From the NCBI RefSeq assembly GCF_008831285.2, contig NC_045144.1, forward strand, positions 12,367,155-12,431,154: a stretch of DNA of 64,000 nt. Reading direction: 5' to 3'. This stretch comes from Nymphaea colorata. Taxonomy: Eukaryota > Streptophyta > Magnoliopsida > Nymphaeales > Nymphaeaceae. The notes under the pieces were generated by a model. It was not told where the DNA came from and made no database searches. It saw only the letters and a list, made by a program, of their open reading frames with translations. How positions within the stretch are numbered: position 1 is the stretch's first letter; every line of letters begins with the position of its first letter. The position numbers and the translations under genes were made by a program. Below are positions 22,677 to 33,660 of this stretch, one piece after another.

Positions 22677-22727
22677 CTTGTAACAAGAAAAATAGCAAGG
22701 GCGATGTCGACAGGGACGAGCTGTACC

Positions 22728-23303
22728 CAATGTCACCTGGGTGCGTTTCCCAGGAGCTCGCACGGGTTCGGGTGCGGGTGCGCTCCAGGTGCGCACCCGA
22801 TGATGAGGCACACCCAAACCGCACTCAGGAGAGTTGGATCAAGTTTCGAGTCAAAACCAAATTAAAACCAAGTTCATTATGGTTTGGATCTGGATCTGAT
22901 TTCGAGATAAAACCAGATTAAAAATCCACAAAATCAAATCCCGATCGGCCGGGGCATCTAATTTAATACATCTATAGATGTATTATATGTTCTCTTTTCT
23001 CTTTCAAAAAAACGATACATGACTAAAAAATGGTGGCATGGTGGCTTTCATAAAATGATCTGTTTGCCTTTTTTCAAATATTTCTTTTTTGATTTTTTCC
23101 CATTATCATAAAAAATGTATAATTTTAATTGTGTTATTCAATTTTTACGAAAAATTAATAATAATAATAATAATAATATTAATATTAATAAAATATCTTC
23201 ACCATATCGCCGCACCTAATTTTTTTAAAATGTGCCGCACCGACACTTGCGACACCCGCACTGGTACCGGCACCCGGCACCCACACTCCGCATTGAGACA
23301 TAG
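22728..23303. mobile_element. Small DNA transposon, GTGCGG family, copy 2 (8-bp TSD GCTGTACC)
   Basis: The 576-bp element has perfect flanking repeats GCTGTACC (22720-22727 and 23304-23311). The left end CAATGTCACCTGGGTGCG is identical to copy 1 over 18 bases. The right end inward on the - strand is CTATGTCTCAATGCGG. GTGCGGGTGCG repeats lie at both ends, and an (AAT)n block at about 23155-23195 precedes the right-end array. The interior is AT-rich with no gene-like sequence. It lies only 51 bp from copy 1 in the same orientation. Confidence 0.85.
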
Positions 23304-23311
23304 GCTGTACC

Positions 23312-25279
23312 AGCAGCACCGTGCTTTCTAAAAAATAAGAGAGAGAGGGGGTTCTCCATTTTATTTTGTAAAAAAAAAACATGGTTATCTGGTGCGCTTT
23401 ACTGTGAGGGAAGGGAAGGGTGATGGCTTCCTTTCGTACATCAGGTTGAAAACTTTACACTAATGCCCCTTTAGCTGCCACCGATGAGCATCCAAGCGCC
23501 AACCTCCTTTCCTAATCAAACCCCAGACCCTTCCTATGGCTTCATGTCAAGGAAAAAATTGAGCTGCACGGAATTTAAGAAATGTTGGATGTTATGTCAT
23601 GCTCTGGTCATTTGGAAGATTTGGGCCTTCCGTAACCAGGCAGTCCATGATAATAAGTAAAAGAAAAGAACAACGATAACAAATTAAGGTAGAAAACGCG
23701 CAGTCAAAAAAAACAACCAAAAATCAAGTCTTAAACCAATCACAAAATTAGGCAAAATGGGTTTTGAAGATCATTAATCAGGAAAGCAATAGAACAAAAG
23801 ATGGAAGGGGAGGAGGATCAGTTCAAGGAAAAGGAGAATGGCGGGGAAGCCATTGTTGGGGTATCCCATGCGATTTAATAGAGGAGAAATCAACCATCAG
23901 CAGATGATCCATCATTTGTCGTTTGAGCACCCAAAAAGACGGTTGTCATCCAATAGAGAAAAAGAGCAAGAGATAAACAGAAGGAGAAAGACGCTCTCTA
24001 CTGCTAAGACGAGAGAAGAAAGTTGTTAAAGAACCTTCTTTCAGAAATTGGAAACCCTCAGCTGATTGTTTTTGAGCCCTTGCAACGAGTTGACAATGTT
24101 TCCTGTGGCAACTCAGGCAGCTCCACCGAGCGAGCTACAAGTTTGTGTTATGGCGGAAGAGAGAGGAACGCACAGTCAGCAAAACCCCTTTTCTGTGTGA
24201 GGGTTTCGACTTTGGAGCGAGAGAGTGGGAGGATTTAAGCGAGAGTAGTTTCAGCAAAATGGAACGCCTCGTTCTGGGGTGGCCATTTCACATACGAACG
24301 CAAAAATGTGTTCCTAAAGGACAGGGGAACTACTTGTCCTTCATGTTTTTTTTGGTCTGGTGTTTGGTGATGTTACATTTTTTCTGAGAACATTGTGTCC
24401 TTGGAACACAGAATGTCACTCAATCCAAACACCCTCGAAGTGTTTTAGCATGAAGAGCACATCTCCAATCAATTCCAGTGAAAATGCTTGAGAGGTCATT
24501 TTCTTAAGTTATGATTAAATTGTAAAAAGCTTTCATTTCCTTTGCCAACCAACACAGGTCCGCTTCAACCTTGGGTTGTTAGGATGGTAATGTTTGAATG
24601 CATCAATGTACTAGAAGGGGCATTTAGTAGTATGAACATTATATTAGTATTTTATAAATATGTATGAAAAATGAAAGTAGGTTCATGAAACACCAACATG
24701 GTATTTCTATAGCATTCCTATTACTAATGCCCTTAAAAGAATCAAGAAAGAGAGGACAAATGGGAGAGACTTGAAAGAGAGGACAAATGGGAGAGACTTG
24801 AAAGAAAGGACAAAATATAGGCAAATAATAAAAAAGTAAAGACAATAATGGGAAAAGGCCATCTGCTGCTTTCTGTACCATTGTCAACCTTCATAAGAGC
24901 TTATCTCGTAATGCAAACGTTTTTGGATGTGCTGGACGTGTGCGTAATATTTTGCATTTTAAGTTTGTATAGACTTTTTAAAATGGCATATGGGCACATC
25001 TCCTCCAATTTAGGTGATCATCAGTTGCTCATGACAGCTGTTTAACTAGTTCAATCTTAATATCACATTTCCATCAATCTAGATGATCATCAGTTGTTCA
25101 TAACAGTTGTTTAAACTAGTTTAGTCTTTTATATATATATATGTGATTGATAGTTACCAGACTGCTTAGGTAAGAGATGAAAACCAGATCTTTTAAATTT
25201 ATGTTAAAAAGTGTTTTAAACAAAATATGAACCTTTTAATGTATTTACAAACATTAATTTAATATAAATCATGCTTTAA
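23312..25279. other. Intergenic; short tandem repeat only
   Basis: No supported gene. Open stretches of 60-80 codons (23838-24387) have no domain or splice context. A 27-bp tandem repeat lies at 24746-24815. Confidence 0.5.
24746..24815. repeat. 27-bp tandem repeat, about 2.6 copies
   Basis: The unit GAAAGAGAGGACAAATGGGA plus GAGACTT occurs at 24746-24772 and 24773-24799, followed by a partial copy. Confidence 0.8.
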
Positions 25280-26455
25280 TTCGGGTGACTTTTTGTAAAA
25301 AAAAAAAAAAGATTGATCTTTATTGATGTTATAAGAGTCGTTCATTTTTAAAAAACATTATTTAAGTAAAAAAACAACTTAATACATGTTTCACATCAAA
25401 TCACTTTAAGATCATATTTATAAGGTTAAATTTCAAAAAAAAAAATTAATTTCAATACGTTTTGTGCTTGCGATACTTATAATTATGTTACCAAAGATTA
25501 TAGCAGTTTGTATTATGTCAATTTGACTATATGTATACATTTAGCATGATTTATTTTGAAACCTATTTTCTAACAAAAAGGTAATTCAACAATGTATGTA
25601 CGACGCGATTGGTCTCAAATGTCACTGCCCGGGTCACTAATAAAAGACAGATAAAATAGTCCGCTAGCTCCTGCTTAATTGGCGGACAGCTAGTTCACAT
25701 TATGTCCTGCCACATCTTTGCTACCTCACCACTGTCACCATCACCACCACCGTCAGGGTGATTCTCAAGGCCCTGCCCTACGCCGTGTTTGACCTAATAA
25801 ATTGTGTCCCCCCCCCCCCCCCCCCCGTTTCAACTCCGAATTAATGGACTTGAAACCACTTCAAACTTCATAGTCAATCCCTGTTTTAATTTATCATAGT
25901 TCAAGTCACTTTTTGTGAAAAAAAAAAGATTGATCTTTACCCTACCAAAATACTGATGTTATAAGAGCCGTTCATTTTTTTTACTATTAAAAACTTACAT
26001 GTTTCACATCAAATCACTCTGAGGATCATATTTATAAGGTTAAATTTCAAAAAAAAAAAAAAAATAATTTCAATACGTTTTGTGCTTGCAGTACTTATAA
26101 TTATGTTACGAAAGATTATAGCAGCTTGTATTATGTCAATTTGACTATATGTATACATCTAGAATGATTTATTTTAAAACCTATTTTCTAACAAACAAGG
26201 CGGACAGATAAAATAAAAGGCCATTTATGCAACCACACAGATAAAATAGTCCGCTAGCTCCTGCGTAATCGACGGACAGCTAGTTCACATTATGTCCTGC
26301 CTGATCTTTGCTACCTCGGCACTGTCACTATCACCACCAGGGTGATCCTCAAGGCCCTGCCCTACGCTGTGTTTGACCTAATAAATTGTGTTCGCCCCCG
26401 AAGTAATGGACTTGAAACCGCTTCGAACTTCAAAGTCAATCCCTGTTTTAATTTA
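25280..26455. repeat. Tandem duplication of a segment of about 0.6 kb
   Basis: Copy A (about 25280-25890) and copy B (about 25900-26455) share blocks in the same order: a poly(A) run then GATTGATCTTTA, TTTCACATCAAATCACT, TTGTGCTTGC, AGTCCGCTAGCTCCTGC, CACATTATGTCCTGCC, TTTGACCTAATAAATTGTG and AATGGACTTGAAACC. Copies differ by small indels and many substitutions. Copy A carries a 20-base C run (25808-25827) where copy B has five Cs. No coding capacity is evident. Confidence 0.85.
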
Positions 26456-27951
26456 CATAATAATATAAGGGCATTAGTTTGTTGGGATGGCCCCAATTGT
26501 TAGTTTGATTCTTATAGCCGTCAACTTTCTTGCATGAACTAAAACATAAGCGTCAACTTTCTTGCATGAACTAAAACATAAGCCCTAGAATAGTATGAGT
26601 TTTATAATTAATTTGATGTTGTCAAGTAAGGGACAATGTTTTAGGTGAGCTGAACAAGTATTTTTTTCATCCTATTAGTTAGAAAGAGAGCCAAAACGTT
26701 CACCCAACCCGCTGTCTCTTTAAAATAAAGGATCTACTTTTGGTTCTGCAAGGCGCCTCTTAGTCATGTGCCGCGGCAGCCTTCCTCCAACCCTTCTTTC
26801 TTTTACGATTTTTTTTTTTTTACCGTATAAGGAAGTTGATGTGTAGCCGCCACCTCGAACTTAATTTCCTTGCATCATAAATATAATAGGGGCAAACAAA
26901 GTGAGCCGATGAATCCAACGACGGCGAGTTTGAAGTCAGACGTGAACCATTTTGACCGCGCCAAAAAGCATTTGTCAAGGTCTACCAAGAGATTTTACGG
27001 GAGACTGAGGTGCTGTAGTCATATTTGACCGTGTAAAAGTAATTAGAGATGATGCCTTCCGCTACGAAAGTATATTCTTATAAGGAGGAAGGATGCGTGC
27101 CGCGAGCTGCCTTCGTATTCCATTAATGCCATAACATCTTCCACGTGATCCGGCTTTGTCATCTGTATCCAATCCCAACTAAAAAAGTTTCTACTTTGAA
27201 TTCCATCGACGAAGCCACCACTTTAGATTAGAGGGCCACGACTACTGTCCTCCGGTCATTAAGGGTGTTGTCATAATTAATTATTTAATTATACGCACCA
27301 GCGAGAAGGTGATAAATGATATGTTTGAATAAAATTTCTCAAAAAATTTTATGGGACCAACTACATTTTCAAATTTTTTGTCAGGGCAAAATTAGAATTT
27401 GGTAAAATTTTTATTTTCCAAAAGATTAGGAGGGCCATGTCCCCTGCCAAGCCCTCCTCCTTTTGGTAGAAGGCTAACCTCTTTTTCGATTTTCTTGGTT
27501 GTTAATTTTTTTATAGGCCAACACGGAAGTATAAACGAAAAAATTTAAAAAAAAAAAGGGTGGGGTGGGGAGGAAAGAGAGAGGTTTGATTGCCCTGATC
27601 TAAAATTCTCATGATTTGAAACCGTATATTTAAGATCAGAGCCCTCCCCCACTTTTATGTTAAATGAAAACTTTTATCAATATGAAAAGATAAAATGAGT
27701 GTTTCAAGTGTTGATATAAACCAAAGAATTACCATGTATTTCTTTCCACATTAACAAAAGTATGTCACATTAGATCCATTGGTTTTAAATCTAAAGGAAT
27801 CAAGCGCACCCTAAGAGTTTTGGCTTCATGCTTTGTACCGAATGTTCTGTTAACATGTCATTCTTAGTGGTAAGAATTTTACGGGTTGTATGGATGACGC
27901 TCACAAAACCTGGTATTGAAGGCAATTTGGCCTCTAAAACCTGGCTTTGGT
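26456..27951. other. Intergenic; one perfect 32-bp tandem duplication
   Basis: CGTCAACTTTCTTGCATGAA with its following 12 bases is duplicated exactly (26519-26550 and 26551-26582). No gene or further element is recognised. Confidence 0.55.
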
Positions 27952-28335
27952 GGTGTTTGGATGACATGAAAACTGGTTTCATGCAAACTCACTTTTCACA
28001 AAACATCCTTTTGATATGGTGATGAAAAACCTACTGTAACTAAGGGTGTTCAATTTGTTTAGACGGTAGGTACTGAAATTTATATTTAAGAATGCTCTTT
28101 TCCTTTTGCATTCAATAATCAGTTGAACTTGCTTGATTTTTTTTTTCTTTACAAGTATCATCAAAAAATCATTTTTTGTTATCCAAATAAAAACCAGGTT
28201 TTGAAAAAGTGAAAACCTGGTTTTTGCCTTGTCATCAAAACAGGGTAACCAGATTCTTAAAACCCAATAAAAAACCAAGTTTTAACAAACTAGGTTTCGT
28301 GAAATCTAAGTTTTCGAGGGTGTCATCCAAGCGCC
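27952..28335. mobile_element. Candidate MITE with 15-bp inverted ends
   Basis: The left end GGTGTTTGGATGACA and the right end, read inward on the - strand as GGCGCTTGGATGACA, match at 13 of 15 positions. The inner flanks are also loosely complementary (GAAAACT...TTTCA words). The 384-bp interior has no coding sequence. I could not find a convincing target duplication, so the superfamily is open. Confidence 0.45.
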
Positions 28336-28500
28336 TTCTTAAGATTTTCCTTTTAACGCTTATAAGGGCTTAAAGCGCCCCTTTGTTTCTTTTTCCTTGT
28401 CTCTCGGGGTGGGTAGCATTCGTAGAAATGAAAGTGAAGACCTGTTGTTAAGGCGCACCAAACTCACCAATCACGTTACCCCCACTTGAAGCGTAGTATT

Positions 28501-28950
28501 CAGGGGTGGGCATCGGGCCCGGCCCATCGGGCAGCTCAGCCTGGGTCTCTGCTCAGGCCCGGCCCACCATACCGACCACCTTTCCCCCTCCCGACCCCCT
28601 TTTCCCCTGCCCTCCCATTGGGTCCCCACCGACGGCCCACACGATGAACGACTGCAGGCGCAGCAACGGCAACAGAGGAGGAGGGGGACGGAGGAGGAGG
28701 GGGAGGGAGAGGGGGAGCAGAGAGGAGGAGCGGGAGCAGAGAGGGAGAGGGAGAGGGAGAGGGGGAGCGGGAGCGGAGAGGGAGAGTGGGAGCAGAGAGG
28801 AGGAGGGAGAGGGGGAGCGGGGGACGAAGGGCGGGAGTCGGGCTGGGCAGGGCCGCCGCCGGGCTGACGTATCGGGCCCGGGCCGGGCCAGGTTTTTCCC
28901 GGCCCAGACCTGGGTCCGACCGGGCCAGCCCGGCGGCGGCCCGGCCAGGC
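28501..28950. mobile_element. GC-rich non-autonomous element with 8-bp flanking repeats and a purine tract
   Basis: The sequence begins CAGGGGTGGGC, like many plant hAT termini, and is flanked by GTAGTATT (28493-28500) and TTAGTATT (28951-28958), 7 of 8 identical. GGGCCCGGCCC-type words occur near both ends in inverted arrangement, but the right terminus (CGGCCAGGC) is a poor inverted match to the left. The centre (28674-28830) is an almost pure G/A run. Long open frames on both strands here (28506-28967, 29020-28553) are composition artefacts. Confidence 0.55.
28674..28830 (+). repeat. G/A-rich minisatellite-like tract
   Basis: About 155 bp consist almost only of G and A on the + strand, built from GGAGGAGGG, GGGAGAGGG and GAGCGGGAGC words. 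Several GGGG/GGG runs could form G-quadruplex or triplex structures. Confidence 0.8.
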
Positions 28951-28958
28951 TTAGTATT

Positions 28959-29415
28959 CTTTGTTGAATATTAGGCAGGCACTTTTCCTTTTGTTCAAGG
29001 ACATATTTTGATTTGTGCAAGAGAAAAGAAAAAGGAAAAAGAAAAATGACAAATTTTTCACGCTTTCAATTTTGTCCTTATAAAAGAGTTGCTTTTTATT
29101 TTCCCCGTGTTAGTTAAGGGGCATTGCCCAACCTCCAGTGTTTCCATATCCACTTCAAATGCTCGAGGCCCACGTTGTCTGTAAGAACGCTCGTTTCTCA
29201 CCTGCCATTTACCAAACCAGCAGAACGTCATTGCTTGGACAGAACGATATTGACAGAACGATATTGATTGTGTTCTTATTTATTATCAGGGGCGATGGCT
29301 GGTGTGGGCACTGTATGGGCAATTGACCGCACTGGTTTATTCTCATATTGATATTTTAAGGTAAGTTTTTTTATTTTTACATTGTTGCTTCTTAAAATTT
29401 TAAAATTAAAGCCCT
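28959..29415. other. No recognised feature
   Basis: Short spacer between the GC-rich element and the three-LTR element. It has a 19-bp imperfect repeat (GACAGAACGATATTG twice near 29240-29265) and nothing else. Confidence 0.5.
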
Positions 29416-29420
29416 TTCAC
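29416..29420. other. Left target-site duplication TTCAC
   Basis: Identical to 32364-32368 at the other end of the three-LTR element. Confidence 0.8.
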
Positions 29421-30131
29421 TGTCACGGGCCGAGTTTCTCCAACCAGCGCGGCGCCGAAGGCGTTCCCCAAAGCCTTCGGCCAGCCTGACATCTCTTGCT
29501 TTAGCGAAAGCATTCATTTTTTCTTTGGGACTGTGGACTAGACGAGGAGGGTTAAGCACTCGGCACACCATCACCCAGGTTTATCCCATTGTCAGCCATC
29601 TTTAAGCCGTGGCCATGAGTCCTTGTCAGAACTTCTCCATTCTTCCAAGGCCTATCTACATCCAAACGAAATCTGGGTAGGGGTAGACTTCCCTTGAGAG
29701 GAAGTCCCCAGCCGAAGCCAATTGACGACTATATGTCATTAAGTAAGGCGGCCGACCATCGCCCTACTCGCCGATGAGCATTCACTTGCTCACCCCCGCG
29801 TGACTCTACGCGGTTGTGGAACGCAGCATATGCACCCACTGGGGGAATTGCCCCTAACCCACGTGCACCCCCCTATGTATCCAAACACTACGCGTGGGAA
29901 ACCCACTGGATTCCCCAACGATGGACTTGCACTTCCAAAGGGACCGCTGATCTTGATGCATTGAAACGCCTTGTCGTCGCACCACCGTGCTGCACATTCC
30001 ACGTGCATTGCTTTCTGCTAGACTCGGCGCGCGATTGAATCTCACATGCCTTCCAACTATGCTTAAGCTGCTGGCCAAGCAGCATCACCTTTTACTGGCT
30101 TGGTCGGGCCAGACACAGTCGGCAGGCAACA
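29421..30131 (-). repeat. LTR1 (3' LTR) of the three-LTR element
   Basis: The 711-bp LTR begins TGTCACGGGCCGAG and ends GGCAACA on the + strand (TGTTGCC...CCCGTGACA on the - strand). It matches LTR3 along its whole length. Open frames inside (e.g. 29814-30038) are not supported as genes. Confidence 0.88.
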
Positions 30132-30739
30132 TTCTCTCACCGCCAAAATCGTCACTGTCCTCAGTGACTCTGCCCCGAGCGATAGAAGTTCAGCTACCGT
30201 TCCCTTGATTTCTCTTGAACTCAGCCTTCATCCGTTCGTCTGGTTGACGCACCCGTCACGTCGCGGCTACTCGCCTATCGGGTGTTTTACCTCTAGTCAA
30301 TTCCTTAGCATCATCTCACTTTTCTATCACTGTTTGCACTTTTCCTTAGTAAAGTTCGGAACATCTCTGAAGACCACTAAATCTCAAATTTCCAAGCCGT
30401 GTTGCCAACCCGTGCACATGCTCCTTTCTCGGGACATGTCAACACTAAGGGCACTTGCCTTCTTGGACAATCATTTTCCACGTCGGGTCTCACCCTATCT
30501 GTCTCAGCGAGCGGCTCTCTTGGCCGTTCTGCTCCTGACGCCCAGACACCATCTTCGGAATGTATGATCTCCATCTGGCCAACACCAACGCGGTCACCTG
30601 AACCAGTGTCCGACGAACATGGCTGAACCCTTAGGGCACCAAACAAGCCAACATTTTTTTTTGAACCACTTGTTTGTTATCATCACAGCATTCTCATCTT
30701 TCAAGTTCCCTTCAAGAAATCGTATGCTCTGATACCACT
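30132..30739 (-). other. Internal region 1 of the three-LTR element, with primer binding site
   Basis: 608 bp without coding motifs. The primer binding site is at 30726-30737 (TGGTATCAGAGC on the - strand), two bases from LTR2. A purine-rich GGTGAGAGAA on the - strand at the left edge is the likely polypurine tract. Confidence 0.75.
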
Positions 30740-31210
30740 TGTCACGAGCCGAGTTTCTCCAGTCCGCGCGGCGCCGAAGGCGTTCCCCAAAGCCTTCGGC
30801 CAGCCTGACATCTCTTGCTTTAGCGGAAGCATTCATCTTTTCTTCGGGACTGTGGACTAGACGAGGAGTGCTAAGCACTCGGCACACCATCACCCAGGTT
30901 TATCTCATTGTCGGCCATCAGCAAGCCGTGGCCATGAGGTCCTGTCAGAACTTCGCCATTCCTCCAACTGCCTATCTACATCCAAACGAAATCTGAGTGG
31001 GGGTAGACTTCCCTTGGGAGGAAGTCCCCAGCCGAAGCCAGTTGATGACTATATGTCATTAAGTAAGGCGGCTGACCATCGTCCTACTCGACGATGAGCA
31101 TTCACTTGCTCACCCCTGCGTGACTCTACGCGGTTGTAGAACGCAGCGTATGTGCCCACTGGGGGAATTGCCCCTAACCCACGCGCACCCTCTTGTATAT
31201 CCAAACACTA
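30740..31210 (-). repeat. LTR2, truncated
   Basis: Matches the first 470 bp of LTR1 and then jumps after CCAAACACTA into internal sequence homologous to about 30296. About 240 bp of LTR and 165 bp of internal sequence are missing. Both parents carry CTA at the junction. Confidence 0.85.
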
Positions 31211-31654
31211 GTCCATTCCTTAGCATCATCTCACTTTTCTATCACTGTTTGCACTTTTCTTTAGTAAAGTCTGGAACATCTCCGACGACCACTAAATCTC
31301 AAATTTCTAAGCCGTGTTGCCAACCCGTGCACATGCTTCTTTCTCGAGACATGTCAACACTAAGGGCACTTGCCCTCTTGGACAATTCTTTTCCACGTCG
31401 GGTCTCACCCTATCTGTCTCAGCGAGTGGCTCTCTTGGCCCTTCTGCTCCTGACGCTCAGACACCATCTTCGGAACGTGTGATCTCCATCTGGCCAACAC
31501 CAATGCGGTCACCTGAACCAGTGTCTGACGAACATGCCTGAACCCTTAGGGCACCAAACAAGCCAACATTTTTCGTTGAACCACTTGTTTGTTATCATCG
31601 CAACGTTCTCATCTTTCAAGTTCCCTTCGAGAAATCGTCTGCTCTAATACCACT
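31211..31654 (-). other. Internal region 2 (shortened), with primer binding site
   Basis: Closely matches 30296-30739 (CATTCCTTAGCATCATCTC onward). The primer binding site is at 31641-31652 (TGGTATTAGAGC on the - strand), two bases from LTR3. Confidence 0.8.
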
Positions 31655-32363
31655 TGTCACGGGCCGAGTTTCTCTAGCCCGCGTGGCGCCGAAGGCGTTC
31701 CCCAAAGCCTTCGGCCAGCCTGACATCTCTTGCTTTAGCAGAAGCATTCATATTTTCTTCGGGACTGTGGACTAGACGAGGAGTGCTAAGCACTCGGCAC
31801 TCCATCACCCAGGTTTATCCCATTGTCGGCCATCGGCAAGCCGTGGCCATGAGGCACTATCAGAACTTCACCATTCTTCCAAGTGCCTATCTACATCCAA
31901 ACGAAATCTGGGTGGGGGTAGACTTCCCTTGGAAGGAAGTCCCCAGCCGAAGCTAGTTGACGACTATATGTCATTAAGTAAGGCGGCCGACCATCGCCCT
32001 ACTCGACGATGAGCATTCACTTGCTCACCCCCGCGTGACTCTACGCGGTTGTGGAACGCAGCATATGCGTCCACTGGGGGAATTGCCCCTAACCCTTGCG
32101 CACCCCCCTGTGTATCCAAACACTACGCGTGGGGAACCCACTGGATTCCCCAACAACGGACTTGCACTTCCAAAGGGATCGCTGATCTTGATGCATTGAA
32201 ACACCTTGTCGTCACACCACCGCGCTGTACATTCCACGTGCATTGCTTTCTGCTAGACTCGGCGCGCGATTGAATCTCACATGCCTTCCAACTATGCCTA
32301 AGTTGGCCAAGCAGCATCATCTTTTACTGGCTTGGCCGGGCAAGACACAGCCGGCCCGCAACA
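31655..32363 (-). repeat. LTR3 (5' LTR) of the three-LTR element
   Basis: The 709-bp LTR runs from TGTCACGGGCCGAG to CCCGCAACA on the + strand and is followed by TTCAC. Confidence 0.88.
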
Positions 32364-32368
32364 TTCAC

Positions 32369-33323
32369 CCTGTTTATTATTATTTGAGAACTGCTCCTGT
32401 TCGAAAGGACGGACTGGAAACTCCAATCAACCATATTCTTGTCTACAAAAAAGCATAACAATGGATTCTAATTGTTTTTTCAATTACGCAAACACAATAT
32501 GAACAATATGAGGAAATCTAAGAACGGTCTTAAAAGTTTAATTTTTTCTAAGTGCAGCCTTATAAATAAGATTTATAAAGGTATAAAAATCATGGATACT
32601 GTAGCTTTCCGCAATTATATGTAAATCATTATTTATAGCTTTTATGTTGTAAGTCATATGGCTAAATTTTAGCAAAAACTCTGGCAGATCTCATTCACTA
32701 TCGACTCTCCAATAAAGGCATAATCAAGGGTGACTTTTTTTTCTGAAAAGTAATTTAAGATATCCCCAAAGAGAAAAGAATTTGGAAATAGCCGATAAGT
32801 TAAGAGGGCTTCGCTATAATTACCGGAAAAAATTACATTCTCTCTAGTTTAAGTAGAAGCAACGGCAAAGCCTGATTTAGTCCGACGCGTGCTCGACTTT
32901 TTGTCCAATACTTGTTCCGGCACCCAACACTTACAAAGGCCAATATCCACGGATCGGTGTTCAAATCCTATGACTCGTGCTATGCTCCGGTGCCTACTCC
33001 TCTTTGGCCTGCAAATATTGAAAAATATGACACTTGAGAATGAGAATGGTATATCTTAGGTCTATCCAGCACCTGAAGAAAGTTAGAGCATCTAAGCATT
33101 AAGGCTATGGCCTTGGAGGTTTTAAGCTCAAAACGGTATCCCTGAAGCAAACATTTAAAAATGAATCAAATCTCAATTCCATGCATGTATTAGTTTAGAA
33201 TTGTTATTAACTAAAGCCAGGTCTCATTTTTTATAGTTGAATACAAAACAAAATTTCGTGAGATATTGTTTATATTTACGTATATCATCCTAAAAATGTA
33301 GTTATGATAAAGCAAACATAGAC
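32369..33323. other. No recognised feature
   Basis: AT-rich spacer between the three-LTR element and the CACTA transposon. No coding signal. Confidence 0.5.
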
Positions 33324-33326
33324 TTG

Positions 33327-33660
33327 CACCACAAAAAACCGATGAATTACCGACGGCCAAAAAATGTCGGTGAAACATGGCCATCCCTTAGCCACGCATT
33401 GATCATTAATGAAAAAGTGCCCGTAAAAATCATCACTGACATATCTTAATTGCACATCAATGCGCCAAACACGTAGGTAAATATAGATTATTGCCGACAT
33501 CCATGTGTGTCGGTAATAGAACCTTTTATCGACAATCCCCTGGATGTCGGTAAAACTTCATATCAACAGTGGTCTTAGATGTTGGTAAAACGTTTTGCCA
33601 AAATTTGTTTGGACATCGATAAAACTTTAACCGACGTTCAACAAACGTCGCTATGACTCT
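33327..33660. repeat. Left CACTA terminus and subterminal repeats
   Basis: Dispersed direct and inverted units of (T)TACCGAC / GTCGGTAA(AA) type, for example at 33350-33375, 33493-33515, 33547-33555 and 33630-33650, in varying states of decay. Confidence 0.75.

Larger units (their letters stand above)
29421..32363 (-). mobile_element. Non-coding LTR retroelement with three LTRs (tandem), 5-bp TSD TTCAC
   Basis: The structure is LTR1 (29421-30131), internal 1 (30132-30739), 3'-truncated LTR2 (30740-31210), shortened internal 2 (31211-31654), LTR3 (31655-32363). The outer LTRs are flanked by a perfect TTCAC (29416-29420 and 32364-32368), so the whole array behaves as one insertion. Primer binding sites on the - strand precede LTR2 and LTR3. 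Internal regions show no Gag or Pol motif, so the element must be moved by another element's proteins. The LTR terminus, GGCCCGTGACA before the primer site, resembles that of the chromoviruses in this window. Confidence 0.85.

Noticed and set aside
22608-23382. GTGCGG-rich stretches as a CRISPR-like or regulatory array
   Set aside because: Repeats are short, irregular and confined to transposon ends. The genome is a plant's, and the flanking 8-bp duplications explain the structure.
28506-29020. Long open frames (about 153-155 codons) on both strands
   Set aside because: They run through a low-complexity G/A tract. Both strands are open because of composition, and the peptides are Arg/Gly/Glu- or Pro/Ser/Leu-rich without a domain.
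30100-31541. Repeated open frames of 75-155 codons within the three-LTR element
   Set aside because: They occur in internal regions and LTR sequence, on both strands, with no Gag or Pol motif. They are duplicated only because the DNA is.
30726-31652. GCTCTGATACCA-type motifs as parts of tRNA genes
   Set aside because: They are 12-base primer binding sites next to LTR ends; no tRNA cloverleaf surrounds them. No tRNA or rRNA gene was seen in the window.
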